A stretch of DNA of 64,000 nt, taken from Rhizobiales bacterium GAS188. GTDB lineage: Bacteria; Pseudomonadota; Alphaproteobacteria; Rhizobiales; Beijerinckiaceae. Positions 54,501 to 63,955 of the stretch are shown piece by piece. A model generated the notes under the pieces. The model saw only the letters and a list, made by a program, of their open reading frames with translations, made no database searches and was not told the DNA's origin. Made by a program: the position numbers and the translations under genes. Each line of letters opens with the position of its first letter. Position 1 is the first letter of the stretch. The stretch covers positions 2,170,001-2,234,000 of the forward strand of contig FNSS01000001.1 in NCBI GenBank assembly GCA_900104855.1, written 5' to 3'.

Positions 54501-54860
54501 ATCGATGACGATGCGATCGACGCTCTCGGTGTAGCCGGACACGAGTTCGTGGAGCTCCTCGGGGTCGAGCGATTGCGACAAGGCGGTGAAGCCGGAAAGA
54601 TCGGCGAACAGAATGGTGACCTGCCGCCGTTCGCCCGTCAGGGATCTGGCTGGCGCCGCGACCGCATCCGCCGCGGTCCGGCGCGCCGAGATGGCGGCCA
54701 GGAGCTTCTTGCGGTGGCCGAGCGAGCTGACGCCCAGCTCCTTCAGGTCCGCCTCGGCAAGCTCCGTCAGGACCGCGAAGTCGATATGGTTTTCCGCGAA
54801 GGCATGCGCATATTGCCCGAGCCCGAGCGTCTCCAGCCATGCTCCGACATCCGTTTCCAT
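51573..54860 (-). CDS. SAM-domain adenylate/guanylate cyclase with AAA ATPase and TPR regions
   Basis: 1095-residue signalling protein. Order: SAM domain (about residues 1-60, VGAWLETLGLGQYAHAF), class III cyclase (about 75-250; metal Asp in LFADLSGFTALSQ and HMGDGVMALFGAP), an AAA/STAND ATPase (Walker A RGEAGIGKTRLVDEM), then long helical TPR-like repeats to the end. The layout is typical of rhizobial multi-domain cyclases. Regulation by an unknown signal through the ATPase is inferred. Convergent with the CoA ligase; GTG 54914 is an alternative start. Confidence 0.87.
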   Translation of the reverse strand: METDVGAWLETLGLGQYAHAFAENHIDFAVLTELAEADLKELGVSSLGHRKKLLAAISARRTAADAVAAPARSLTGERRQVTILFADLSGFTALSQSLDPEELHELVSGYTESVDRIVIDCGGSVDKHMGDGVMALFGAPVAHDDDPLRAARAALDIHEALGRLSDRAGRRLQAHIGIASGEVVAGGIGRAGGQDYTVLGDSVNLSARLVAAAGPGQTLISDEVHGALSGRAECDALGDMQFKGIDAGVRVWCLRGISGEQPAASRSPFVGRAAELEQFAGMIGACLARRSGQVVYVRGEAGIGKTRLVDEMRRIAEAQGFAVHRALVLDFGVGKGRDPIRDIVRSLLDLPASAGAEERRAMAERAVASGLVAAERLAFLYDLLDLPPSGEWRALYDAMDNAARNRGKRALVGALTEHSCGRSPLLIVVEDLHWADAHLLGHLGALAAALAGGPGLLVMTSRVEGDPIDPAWRAGCRGTPFATIDLGPLRREEALNLAGSFIDATQRLALACIDRAGGNPLFLEQLLHNAEEGSEEAIPASIQSLVLARMDRLQALDRQAFQAASVIGQRFELPLLRKLIDVPDYVCDGLLTHALVLPEGDGFLFAHALIQEGAYSSLLRARRRDLHRIAAEWFAALDPALRAQHLDRAGDERAPRAYLEAAASQRLAYHADAALRLAERGLEIVRDDDERYELICLKGKLQRDLGDITASIASYRQAIAAVSNEVNLCRAQLGLAEGLRVSEGLDEALALLEAAQVCAERHDLVPELARLHHLRGNILFPLGKIEGCRAEHERGLVYAKRSGSPEAEARSLGGLADAAYAQGRMRTAFAHFNRCVEISREHGFGRIEVANRSMAGFSRVYLNQPRQACDDGAAAVRNAALVGQPRAEMLGETINVFASYELGEYERMREHLEREMRLIRQLGARRFEAQNLEMQGRLLLDGGRREDAVALLRQALAVAREIGLQFSGPKALSALSRAVADEAERDRLLAEAEELLRRGSVGHNHLWFYRDAMEAMLVAGDAKAALRYADLLEGYAASEPLPWTEIFVARCHALAGVQRDGADAAIRQDLARIQTVLVDAGLKAFLAPIEAALAA

Positions 54861-55082
54861 GGCCTGATCCGGATCGGCTCCTTGCCGTGCTCCTTCGCAG
54901 ATCTCGGATGCCACGATAGCATAGGCTCGGGGACTTGTTCAGGGATTGCCGCCTTTTCCATTTCGGGTAGGAAGGCCAGGGCTTGTGAGGCCGAACGCGA
55001 TGGTAGCGGTGTTCCAAGGATCACGACCGGCAACGCACAGCCCCGGGGTTGCGCCGCCGCGCCCCGCTATTCGCGCTGCCGC

Positions 55083-57146
55083 ATGCCCATGATGCGCGGA
55101 ACGCTGCGCAATCCGGGCGCCGATCTCGCGCGACTGCCGATCGGACTCGATCTGCGCGCCATCAGCATCGTCGAAGGTTTGCGGGCCGCGATCGCCTGCG
55201 GCGCCGTCATCCTGGTCAATGAATGGGTGCAATGGCCGCCGCTCTTCTTCATGGCGCTCGCCGCCAACCTGACCTGCTTCTGCGATGTCGGCGGGCCGAT
55301 CCGCCAGCGGCTCTTCATCCTGCTCGCCTTCACGCTGATCGGGGCGCTCGCCTGGTGCGGTTTCGGCCTCCTGCGTCCGGCAGGGTTGGCGGTCGTTGTG
55401 CCGCTCGCCTGCGCCGCCATCTTCTGCTGCAGCTTCGCGCGTGTCTGGGGCGTGCCGGCGACCGCGGTCGGCAATGTGCTGGTCGTCGCCATCGTGCTGT
55501 CGCTCGACGAGCCCTTGAGCCTGGGGGGTGCCGCGGTCATCGGCGCGATGTTCATCGCCGGCGGGCTATGGGCGATCCTGCTGGCGCTCCTGCTCTGGCG
55601 GCTGCACCCCTACCAGCCGGCCCGCGCCGCGGTCGCGAATGTGTGGCGGCTTCTCGCCGCGCTTGCCGGCGATCTGCGCAGTCTTGCGGTTTCCAAGCGC
55701 ACCCCCGCGGCGGACTGGGACGCACATGCGCGCAGCCATCGACGTGCCGTGAGGGAGGCCGTCGAGCGGGCCCGCGACGTGGTCATGGAGCTCGTTCGCG
55801 GCAGGGGCGCCTTGTCGGAGCGAGGCGGGCAGGCGCTCATCAGGTTGGAGGCGGGCGACCAGATCTTCGGCGCGCTGATCGCACTCTCCGACCTGCTCGA
55901 AGACGCCGACGCGCCCGATCGTCGCCAGAACGGCGCCCGCATGCTGCGCATCCTGCAGGCGACGCTCGGGACCTTGTCACGCGCCATCCTGACGGAGCGC
56001 GTGCTCGACTTGTCCAGGATCGAACGGGCGATCGATGCGCTCCTGGTGTCGGCCGCGGGCGATCCGGCATTGCAGCCTCTGGGCGAGGCTATTGCCGAGC
56101 GGCTGCGCATCGCAGTCAGGCTCTCGACACCGGGCGGCCATGATGCCGGTGAAACCCTGGCCGGCGAGCCGACGCAGCCCTCGAGCGACCGCTTCCTGGG
56201 GCCGATCCGCGCCAATCTCACCTGGAAATCCGCCATCCTGCGCCATGCCATGCGCGCCGCCGTAATTGCGGCGCCCGCCCTCATCTTGACTTTGATGGTC
56301 GAGGGCGCCTTCACGCACTGGCTCACGATCACCGTCGTCTTGACCCTGCAGCCCTATTACGCAGCGACCTGGCAGCGAGCTCTCGAACGGATCGGCGGCA
56401 CCATGCTCGGAGGGTTGATCGGCGCCGTCCTCGTTCATTTCGCACAAACGCCCGTGGCGCTGGCGGCCTTGATGTTCCCTTTGTGCATCATCGGCTTCTC
56501 GGCCCGGCAGGTGAGCTACGGCGCCTTCATCGCCTGCCTGATGCCGCAGCTGATCGTGCTCGTCGAGCTGGTCAATCCCGGTCACAGCTCCATCGAGATC
56601 ATCGAGATGCGCGCCCTGTTCACGGTGATCGGCGGGGCGATCGCAGTCGCCGGCTGCTTCGTCCTCTGGCCGAGCTGGGAGCCTGACCGTTTGCGCCAGG
56701 AACTGCGTTCGACGCTCAAAGCGCATGGGGGCTACGCCAAGGCGATCATCGCCGAAATCCTCGGCGAGGGATCGGAGAAGGCGACCGAGGGCGCGAGGCG
56801 CGCGGCGGGCGTCGCCAGCAATAATTTTGAGACCTCGCTCTCGCGCGCCATCCAGGAGCCGGGCCGCGGCGATCGCGACAAGCTCGAGGCCGCGATGGTG
56901 GCCGACGCGACCTTGCGACGGGCGGCCGGGCGGCTTTCGGCACTGCGCCACGCCAATTACGCGCATGGCGAGATCGATGCGAAAAGCTGGAGGGCCTGGG
57001 GAGATTGGATCGCGGACGCCTTCACGAGGCTCGCGCAAGGGGAAAAGCCGATGGCGCCGCGTCCGCCCAAGGTCGAGCTCGAATCGCTCGGCCGCATCGC
57101 CCGGCAGATCGAATTGCTGGAGGCGGTTCTGCGGCGATTCTGGTAG
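55083..57146 (+). CDS. FUSC family membrane transporter
   Basis: 687 residues of the FUSC/aromatic-acid-exporter type. An N-terminal bundle of about six helices (residues 25-175) and a second one (about 415-550; LTITVVLTLQPYYAATWQRALERIGGT contains the family core LQP-Y) flank a cytoplasmic helical domain. The related AaeB of E. coli exports hydroxylated aromatic acids. No periplasmic adaptor gene accompanies it. ATG 55083 or the downstream ATGs at 55089/55092 are possible starts. Confidence 0.84.
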   Translation: MPMMRGTLRNPGADLARLPIGLDLRAISIVEGLRAAIACGAVILVNEWVQWPPLFFMALAANLTCFCDVGGPIRQRLFILLAFTLIGALAWCGFGLLRPAGLAVVVPLACAAIFCCSFARVWGVPATAVGNVLVVAIVLSLDEPLSLGGAAVIGAMFIAGGLWAILLALLLWRLHPYQPARAAVANVWRLLAALAGDLRSLAVSKRTPAADWDAHARSHRRAVREAVERARDVVMELVRGRGALSERGGQALIRLEAGDQIFGALIALSDLLEDADAPDRRQNGARMLRILQATLGTLSRAILTERVLDLSRIERAIDALLVSAAGDPALQPLGEAIAERLRIAVRLSTPGGHDAGETLAGEPTQPSSDRFLGPIRANLTWKSAILRHAMRAAVIAAPALILTLMVEGAFTHWLTITVVLTLQPYYAATWQRALERIGGTMLGGLIGAVLVHFAQTPVALAALMFPLCIIGFSARQVSYGAFIACLMPQLIVLVELVNPGHSSIEIIEMRALFTVIGGAIAVAGCFVLWPSWEPDRLRQELRSTLKAHGGYAKAIIAEILGEGSEKATEGARRAAGVASNNFETSLSRAIQEPGRGDRDKLEAAMVADATLRRAAGRLSALRHANYAHGEIDAKSWRAWGDWIADAFTRLAQGEKPMAPRPPKVELESLGRIARQIELLEAVLRRFW

Positions 57147-57287
57147 ACGCTCGGGACAGCGGGTGTGCCGCCGGCCCTTGCGAAAGGCGGGATCGGGCGC
57201 CTCCGGGGTAGAAGGGCGACCGGGACGGTCGCGGTCCCAGCAGCCCTCGGGCCTGTTATCTTGCCGCGCCAGGCGAAAGTGATTCGG

Positions 57288-60200
57288 ATGACCGCGCGAT
57301 CCTCCCGCATCTTCAGCATTCCCTTCGGCGTCGACTTTCTCGACGCCTCGGCGGATGCGTTGTTCGACGGGCCGTTGCAGAGCCTTGTCGATTTCGACAG
57401 CGATCCCTTGGTGCTCGCCGCCGCGACCATTCATGTGCCGACGCGGCGCGCCGGCCGGGCGCTTGCGGGCAAGCTGGCCGAGCGCCTCGGCGGCCGGACG
57501 GCGTTGCTGCCGCGCATCCTGCCGCTTGGCGAAGCCGATGCGCTGGAGCTCGGATCGCTCGCCGATAGCGTCGCAGGCGAGGAGATCGCGCCTGCGATCG
57601 GCGAGAAGCAACGTCTGCTGCTGCTCGCGAAGCTCGTCTCGGAATGGAGCCAGGCGGTCGACCGGGCGACGCTCAAGCTTGCGGATGACGAAGCCTTCAC
57701 GGTGGCGTCCGGAGCGGCCGGCGTGATGTCGCTCTCGGCCGAGCTCGCGAGGCTGATCGACGGCCTACATCTTGAAGGCGTGCCGCTCGCCGAGCTGACA
57801 CGGCTCGATGCCGCCGACTTCCAGGAGATCTGGCGCATCTCGGCGACCTTCCTCCGTATCGCGGGCGCCGCCTGGCCGTCGATGCTCGCCGAAGCGCAAC
57901 GCCTCGATCCGGCCGACCGCCATGGCCGGCTGGTGCGCGCCTATGCGCAACGCCTGCGGCGCGACGGATCCTCCCGCCCTGTCATCGCGGTCGGCTCGAC
58001 GGGCTCGATCCAGTCGACGGCCGAGCTGCTCGCCGCCATCGCGGCCTTGCCGAACGGTGCGGTGGTGCTGCCGGGGCTCGATCGCAATGTCGATCTTCAG
58101 TCCTGGTCGCTGCTCGCAGGCGACAAGCCGACGCCGAGCCATCCGCAATACGGGCTGCGTCGCCTCCTCGACCAGATGGGCATCGGCCCGGAGGAGGTCG
58201 AGGATATCGGCAAGGCATCATCGGTCGGGCTGGCCGCGCGCGGCCGCCTGCTCACCGAGGCGATGCGGCCGGCCGAGACCACTGAGACCTGGGGTGCGCT
58301 CGCCAGCCGGGCGAGCGAGGCAAGCGAGGCAGGCGAGACAGGCGCGGCGGCAGACGACATCGCCCAAGGCTTTGAGGGCATCAGCGTCGTCGAGGCTCCC
58401 GATGAGCGCCTCGAGGCACTCGCAGTGGCGCTGACCTTGCGCGAGGCGATCGAGACGCCGGACCATGTGGCGGCCCTGATCACGCCCGATCGCGGCCTCG
58501 CGGAACGGGTGGCGATCGAGCTCGCGCGCTGGGGGATCACGGCCGATGATTCGGCCGGCATTCCCCTCTCGCGCAGCCTCGCCGGGCGCCTGGCCTTGAC
58601 GATCGCGGAGCTGGCAAGCTCCGGCCTCGAGGCTCAGACCTTGCTGGCGCTGCTTGGCCATCCCTTGACGCATCTCGGGCTTCCCCGCGCCGCGGTCGAG
58701 CGGGGAGCCGCAGCGATCGACATCGCGCTGCTGCGCGGCCGCCCGATGCAAGCGACGCTCAGCGGATTGCGCGACGCCCTCGCCGAGGCTTCGCAGGCGA
58801 TGCCCGAACATCCGAGCCGACCCCGCGCCAGGCTCGCTGCCCAGGATTTCGCGGCGGCCGGCGCGATCATCGATGCGCTCGAGGGCAGGCTCGATCAGCT
58901 CCTGACCGTGGCCGGCCTCGGCGAAGCGCCATTGCCCCGGCTCGCCGAAGCCCATGCGCAGGCGATCGATGCCGTGACGCGCCTCGCGGACGGCGGCAGC
59001 GCGCTCGAAGGAGCCGATGCCGAAGAGCTGACCTCGCTCTTCGCCGATCTCGCCGAGTGCCGGGATGAAGGCCCGAACCTGCCGGCCTCGGCCTATGCGC
59101 CTGCCTTGCGCGCCCTGATGCAGGATCGCGCCGTGACGCTGTCTTCGCCGGGGCATCGGCGCGTCAAGATCTGGGGCCTGCTCGAGGCGAGGCTCCTGAA
59201 AGCCGATACGGCCGTGCTGGGCGGTCTCGTCGAGGGCATCTGGCCGGCGAGGATCGCGGTCGACCCTTTCCTCAATCGCGGCATGCGCGCCCAGCTCGGC
59301 CTCAGCCCGCCGGAGCGGCGCATCGGGCAGATGGCGCATGATTTCGTGTCGGCCTGCGGCGCCGCGCGCTGCGTGCTGACCCGCCCGCTCAAGGCGCAGG
59401 GCGCCGACACCATCCCGTCGCGCTTCCTGCAGCGGCTGGAAGCAGTCGCCGGCAAGACGCTCTGGTCGCAGGCCAAGGCACGCGGGACGCGGCTTCTCGG
59501 GCTCGCCGCCCTGCTGGACGAGGCGGGTCCGCTCACCCCCGTCGCCCAACCTTCGCCGCGCGTTCCCGCGAGGCTGCAACCGCGCCGGCTCAGCGTGACG
59601 GCGGTCGAGACCTTGCTGCGCGACCCTTACGCGATCTTCGCGCGCCATGTGCTCCAACTCGACAAGCTCGATCCGCTCGGGCTCGCCTTCGATGCACGCC
59701 TGCAAGGCTCGATCTGGCACGCCGCGCTTGCGCAGTTCGTCGAGTCGCATCCGCGCACGCTCCCGGCGAATGCGAGCGACGAGCTGTTGCGCATCGGCCG
59801 CGAGCTTATCGCGCCGCATCTCGGCGACCCGCAAGTCGAAGGCTTCGTCTGGCCGCGCTTCCAGCGCGCCGCGCATTGGTTCATCGACTGGGAGCGCAGA
59901 CGCCGTAGCGATATCGAGCGCATCGTGGTCGAGACCTCCTCGCAGCTCGACATGGCGCTCGCCGATGGCGAGGAATTCCGTCTCACGGCGCGGCCCGACC
60001 GGGTCGAGCGGCACCATGACGGCACGCTCGCCATCGTCGATTTCAAGACCGGGTCGCCGCCGAGCCAGCGCGACGTGCTGAGCGGCTTCAGCCCGCAATT
60101 GACGCTCGAAGCAGCGATTCTGCGAGCCGGCGGCCTGACCGGCCTGCCCTCCGGCGCGGTCTCCGAGCTTTGCCATGTGGCATTGTCGGGCGGCCGGCCG

Positions 60201-60434
60201 GCCGGAAAGGACCAGCCGGTCAGGCTCAAGGACGGCGGCGCGGCGAGCCTCGACGAGCTTGCGGCCGCCCATCTCGCGGGTGTGCGCGAGGTGCTCGCCG
60301 ATTACCGCGCCGAAGGACGCGGCTTCACCTCGCGCCCCTTTCCGGCGCATGCGTCGGCCTTCAGCGATTACGAGCATCTGGCACGCATCGCCGAATGGTC
60401 GGATGAAGCCGCCGAGGAGACGCAAGCCGAATGA
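57288..60434 (+). CDS. addB: Double-strand break repair protein AddB
   Basis: 1048-residue subunit of the AddAB helicase-nuclease, which resects DNA double-strand ends and recognises Chi-like sites. The alphaproteobacterial form lacks a normal Walker A; the N-terminal region reads IHVPTRRAGRALAGKL. The C-terminal PD-(D/E)XK nuclease is clear: LDMALADGEEFRLTARPDRV and LAIVDFKTGSPPS near residue 920. A low-complexity Ser/Ala/Glu linker lies around residue 345. Its stop overlaps the start of addA (ATGA). Confidence 0.9.
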   Translation: MTARSSRIFSIPFGVDFLDASADALFDGPLQSLVDFDSDPLVLAAATIHVPTRRAGRALAGKLAERLGGRTALLPRILPLGEADALELGSLADSVAGEEIAPAIGEKQRLLLLAKLVSEWSQAVDRATLKLADDEAFTVASGAAGVMSLSAELARLIDGLHLEGVPLAELTRLDAADFQEIWRISATFLRIAGAAWPSMLAEAQRLDPADRHGRLVRAYAQRLRRDGSSRPVIAVGSTGSIQSTAELLAAIAALPNGAVVLPGLDRNVDLQSWSLLAGDKPTPSHPQYGLRRLLDQMGIGPEEVEDIGKASSVGLAARGRLLTEAMRPAETTETWGALASRASEASEAGETGAAADDIAQGFEGISVVEAPDERLEALAVALTLREAIETPDHVAALITPDRGLAERVAIELARWGITADDSAGIPLSRSLAGRLALTIAELASSGLEAQTLLALLGHPLTHLGLPRAAVERGAAAIDIALLRGRPMQATLSGLRDALAEASQAMPEHPSRPRARLAAQDFAAAGAIIDALEGRLDQLLTVAGLGEAPLPRLAEAHAQAIDAVTRLADGGSALEGADAEELTSLFADLAECRDEGPNLPASAYAPALRALMQDRAVTLSSPGHRRVKIWGLLEARLLKADTAVLGGLVEGIWPARIAVDPFLNRGMRAQLGLSPPERRIGQMAHDFVSACGAARCVLTRPLKAQGADTIPSRFLQRLEAVAGKTLWSQAKARGTRLLGLAALLDEAGPLTPVAQPSPRVPARLQPRRLSVTAVETLLRDPYAIFARHVLQLDKLDPLGLAFDARLQGSIWHAALAQFVESHPRTLPANASDELLRIGRELIAPHLGDPQVEGFVWPRFQRAAHWFIDWERRRRSDIERIVVETSSQLDMALADGEEFRLTARPDRVERHHDGTLAIVDFKTGSPPSQRDVLSGFSPQLTLEAAILRAGGLTGLPSGAVSELCHVALSGGRPAGKDQPVRLKDGGAASLDELAAAHLAGVREVLADYRAEGRGFTSRPFPAHASAFSDYEHLARIAEWSDEAAEETQAE

Positions 60435-63400
60435 TCGTTTCTCCCGCCGATCTCGACACCAGGACGCGCCAGCGCAACGCCTCCGATCCGCGCGTCAGCG
60501 CCTGGGTCTCGGCCAATGCCGGCTCCGGCAAGACGACCGTGCTGCGCAACCGCGTGTTGCGGCTGCTTTTGTCGGGCGCGGAGCCCGGCGGCATTTTGTG
60601 CCTCACCTTCACCAAGGCCGCGGCCGCCGAGATGTCGAACCGGGTCTTCGCCGAATTGGCCCGCTGGGTCGGGCTCGACGATGAGGCTCTGCGTGCCGCC
60701 ATCCTCGACATCTCGGGCGACGCGCCCTCGCCCGTCACGCTCGAGGAGGCGCGCCGCCTCTTCGCACGCGCCATCGAGACGCCGGGCGGGCTGCGGGTCG
60801 ACACGATCCATGGCTTCTGCACCCGCCTGCTCCAGATCTTCGCCTTCGAGGCCAATGTGCCGGCGCGCTTCGCGGTGCTGGAGGAGGCGCAGGCGCGCGA
60901 GCTGCTGTCTCAGGCTCAGAATTTCGTGCTCTCCAGGGCCTTGTCGGGCGAAGATGCGGCGCTCGCGCGCGCCATGGCGCTCGTGGCCGAGCATGTCGGG
61001 GCGACGGACTTCGCCGGGCTCGCCGAGACGGCGCTTGGCCTGCCGGTGTGGAAAGGCGACGCCGCGACCGAGCCCGGCTTCCTGGCAGGGCTGCACCGCG
61101 AGCTGTCGCATGCGCTCAATATCGCGCCGCATCTGTCGCGCTCCGCCATCGAGAACGAGATCTGGTCGGGCGCCCAGAGCGAGCTCGCCAAGCGGGCGCG
61201 CGCCGCCTGGAGCCACGGGGCCACGACGGATGGGCGACGCGCCGAGGCGATGGCGACGCTCATGGCGCTCGCGCCCGCCGAGCGGCTCGGCGCCTACACC
61301 GATCTCCTGCTGACCAGGGACACCGAGACGCGGGCGCTGCGGCCGCCGAAGTCCCTGTCGACCGCGGGCGCCCGCAAGGCCGATCCGCAGATCGAGGAAC
61401 TGCTGCAGGCCGAGGCCTGGCGCCTCTGCCAGCTCCTCGATCGCATCAACGCGGTCGCGGCGCGCGAACGCAGCCTCGCGCTCATCTCCCTGATGCGGGC
61501 CGTACGGGCCCGCTTCGCCAGGCTCAAATCCGAACGAGGCGCGCTCGATTTCGATGACCTGATCGTTGCGACCCGCCGCCTGCTGGCGCGCGCCTCGGCG
61601 GCCTTCGTGCTCTACAAGCTCGATGCCGCGATCGAGCATCTCCTGGTCGACGAGGCGCAGGACACCAACAGCGAGTATTGGGACATCCTGCGCGCCTTGA
61701 CGGCCGAGTTCACCTCGGGCGGCGGGGCGCGCGCCGGCAGGTTGCGCACCGTCTTCGCGGTGGGGGACGAGAAGCAATCGATCTATGGCTTCCAGGGCGC
61801 CGAGCCCAAGACCTTCGGCATCATGCGCGACCAGTTCGCCAAGGACTATGCGCCTCTCGCACGTGAGCGCGAGCGCGAGCTCTACCGCAAGGTGACGCTC
61901 AACCTGTCCTTCCGCTCGACCCAGGACGTGCTCGATGCGGTCGATGCGGTCTTCGCCGTGGAGCAGCATTTCGAAGGGCTGACCTCGGATGGCGAGCAGC
62001 CACAGGCCCATGTGAGCTACCGGCGCGGCGAGCCGGGCGTCGTCGATTTGTGGCCGGTGGTGGCGGGCGATGAGAACGTCACGGTCGATCCGTTCCGCCG
62101 GCCCGAGCTCGGCCCCATTCTGGCCAGCGCCGAGGTGAAGCTCGCGCGCCGCATCGCCGGCGAGATCCAGCGATGGACGGCGCAAGGCTGCGATCTCGGC
62201 CGCGCCGTGCAGGCGGGCGACGTGCTGATCCTGGTGCGCCGGCGCGGCAAGATGTTCGAGGCGGTGATCCGGGCCTTGAAACGCGCAGGCGTTCCGGTGG
62301 CGGGCGCCGATCGCCTGTCGCTCTCGACCCATATCGCGGTCGAGGATCTCGTCGCCGCCGGGCGCGTCGCGTTGCTGCCCGAGGACGACCTGACCTTGGC
62401 GGCTCTGCTCAAATCGCCCTTCATCGGGCTCGACGACGAGGATCTGCTGCGGCTTGCGCCTTCCCGTCCCGGCAGCTTGCGCCAGGCCTTGCGCCAAGCT
62501 GCGCTAAATGCCTCGCTTCAAGCAGGGCCCGGCGATGAGCGCCTCGCGGCCGCCGAGGCACGCATCGAGGCTATGCGCCGGACGGCGCGCGAGCATGGCG
62601 TCTTCGGCTTCTATGCGCGGCTTCTCGGCCCGGAAGGCGGCCGCAAGGCGCTCGCTTCCCGCCTCGGCGCCGAGGCCGCCGAAGCGAGCGACGAGGTGCT
62701 GCGCCTGGCGCTCGCCTATGAGCAAAGCGGGGGAGCCTCGCTTCCCCGCTTCCTCGACGCGCTGCAGACGAGCGGCGCCGATATCAAGCGCGACCTCTCC
62801 GCGGCCCGCGGCGAGGTGCGCGTCATGACGGTGCATGGCGCCAAGGGGCTCGAGGCCCCGATCGTCATCCTGGCCGATGCCTGCGCCGCCTCCGACAGGA
62901 CCGAGCGCTTCTTGGCGCTGCCGGCAGGCGATGGCAGCGAGATCCCCGTTTGGGTGCCGCGCAAAGAGCTCGACTGCGCCGAGAGTGCTGAGGCTCGCGC
63001 CGCCGAGGCAGCGAACCGGGCTCGCGAGGACCGACGGCTCCTTTACGTGGCCATGACGCGGGCGCGCGACCGGCTGGTCATCGCCGGCTGCCCGGTGCGA
63101 GGCAAGATCCCTGAGGCCTCCTGGTACGCTATGGTTGAGCGGGGGCTCGCCGCAGCACCGCCGCCCGGCCTCGTCGAGCTGGCGGCCCGCCCTGGCGAAG
63201 CCTCGGTCAGGCGCTGGCGGGGGAGCGGCTCGGTCCGAACACTGCCTCCTTCAAGCCCGGCCGGCCGATCACCGCCGGCAGGTGAGCCGGCCTGGCTGCG
63301 TCGCGACGTCGCGCCCGAGCCCGTCGCGAAGCCGCCCTTGCGGCCATCCAGCGCGCTCGACGCCGCCGATGGTGCCGCCTCGCCCGAGTTGCGCTTCGAT

Positions 63401-63955
63401 CGTCAGGCCTCGTTCAATCAGCAAGCCTTGCTCGCCGGGCGCTTCGCCCATGCGCTGATCGAGCAGCTGCCGCAAATTCCGCAGGATCGGCGCGCCGCTG
63501 CGGCCGAGATTCTTGCCGGGAAGATTCTTGCCGGGAACCGGGAGGCAGGGCTTGCCGCCGCACGCAAAAGCGAGATCACCGCAAAGGTTCTCGATCTGAT
63601 CTCCGCCCCCGCGACCTTGCCGCTCTTTTCGCCGGACAGCCTCGCGGAAGTGAGCGTCACGGGCGATATCAGGCTTGCGGATGGCAGCTCGCGCGCCGTG
63701 AGCGGCCGGATCGACCGCCTTTCCGTCACCAAGGAAGGGGTGCTGATCGCCGATTTCAAGACGAAACTGCCCGCGAGCGGCACGGCTCGCGACAGGGCGC
63801 TCGTTCAGCTCGCCATCTATCGCGAGCTGGTCCGCGACCTTTATCCCGGCCGGTCGATCGGCTGCGTCCTGATCCTGCTCGACGGTCCCTCCCTGATACG
63901 GCCGGGCGATGCCGAGCTCGACCGGGCCTTGAGGCTCCTGAGCAAGGATGCGTGA
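60431..63955 (+). CDS. addA: Double-strand break repair helicase AddA
   Basis: 1174-residue UvrD/Rep-type helicase plus nuclease. Walker A SANAGSGKTTVL, motif II LLVDEAQDTN, motif III VGDEKQSIYGFQGA, motif V VMTVHGAKGLEAPI and motif VI LLYVAMTRARDRL are all present; the C-terminal nuclease has FAHALIEQLP and VLIADFKTKLP. AddA supplies the motor and AddB the second nuclease. A 15-bp in-frame tandem repeat (ILAGK/ILAGN) occurs at 63508-63537. GC content and codon use resemble the core genes. The pair is complete in the window. Confidence 0.93.
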   Translation: MIVSPADLDTRTRQRNASDPRVSAWVSANAGSGKTTVLRNRVLRLLLSGAEPGGILCLTFTKAAAAEMSNRVFAELARWVGLDDEALRAAILDISGDAPSPVTLEEARRLFARAIETPGGLRVDTIHGFCTRLLQIFAFEANVPARFAVLEEAQARELLSQAQNFVLSRALSGEDAALARAMALVAEHVGATDFAGLAETALGLPVWKGDAATEPGFLAGLHRELSHALNIAPHLSRSAIENEIWSGAQSELAKRARAAWSHGATTDGRRAEAMATLMALAPAERLGAYTDLLLTRDTETRALRPPKSLSTAGARKADPQIEELLQAEAWRLCQLLDRINAVAARERSLALISLMRAVRARFARLKSERGALDFDDLIVATRRLLARASAAFVLYKLDAAIEHLLVDEAQDTNSEYWDILRALTAEFTSGGGARAGRLRTVFAVGDEKQSIYGFQGAEPKTFGIMRDQFAKDYAPLARERERELYRKVTLNLSFRSTQDVLDAVDAVFAVEQHFEGLTSDGEQPQAHVSYRRGEPGVVDLWPVVAGDENVTVDPFRRPELGPILASAEVKLARRIAGEIQRWTAQGCDLGRAVQAGDVLILVRRRGKMFEAVIRALKRAGVPVAGADRLSLSTHIAVEDLVAAGRVALLPEDDLTLAALLKSPFIGLDDEDLLRLAPSRPGSLRQALRQAALNASLQAGPGDERLAAAEARIEAMRRTAREHGVFGFYARLLGPEGGRKALASRLGAEAAEASDEVLRLALAYEQSGGASLPRFLDALQTSGADIKRDLSAARGEVRVMTVHGAKGLEAPIVILADACAASDRTERFLALPAGDGSEIPVWVPRKELDCAESAEARAAEAANRAREDRRLLYVAMTRARDRLVIAGCPVRGKIPEASWYAMVERGLAAAPPPGLVELAARPGEASVRRWRGSGSVRTLPPSSPAGRSPPAGEPAWLRRDVAPEPVAKPPLRPSSALDAADGAASPELRFDRQASFNQQALLAGRFAHALIEQLPQIPQDRRAAAAEILAGKILAGNREAGLAAARKSEITAKVLDLISAPATLPLFSPDSLAEVSVTGDIRLADGSSRAVSGRIDRLSVTKEGVLIADFKTKLPASGTARDRALVQLAIYRELVRDLYPGRSIGCVLILLDGPSLIRPGDAELDRALRLLSKDA
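63508..63537 (+). repeat. 15-bp in-frame tandem repeat in addA
   Basis: Two copies of GATTCTTGCCGGGAA, encoding ILAGKILAGN in the linker ahead of the nuclease domain. In frame, so tolerated; likely a recent slippage event. Confidence 0.8.

Noticed and set aside
58218-60425. 735-codon minus-strand ORF opposite addB (and a 709-codon one opposite addA)
   Set aside because: Same reason: low-complexity shadow frames against well-supported AddB/AddA.
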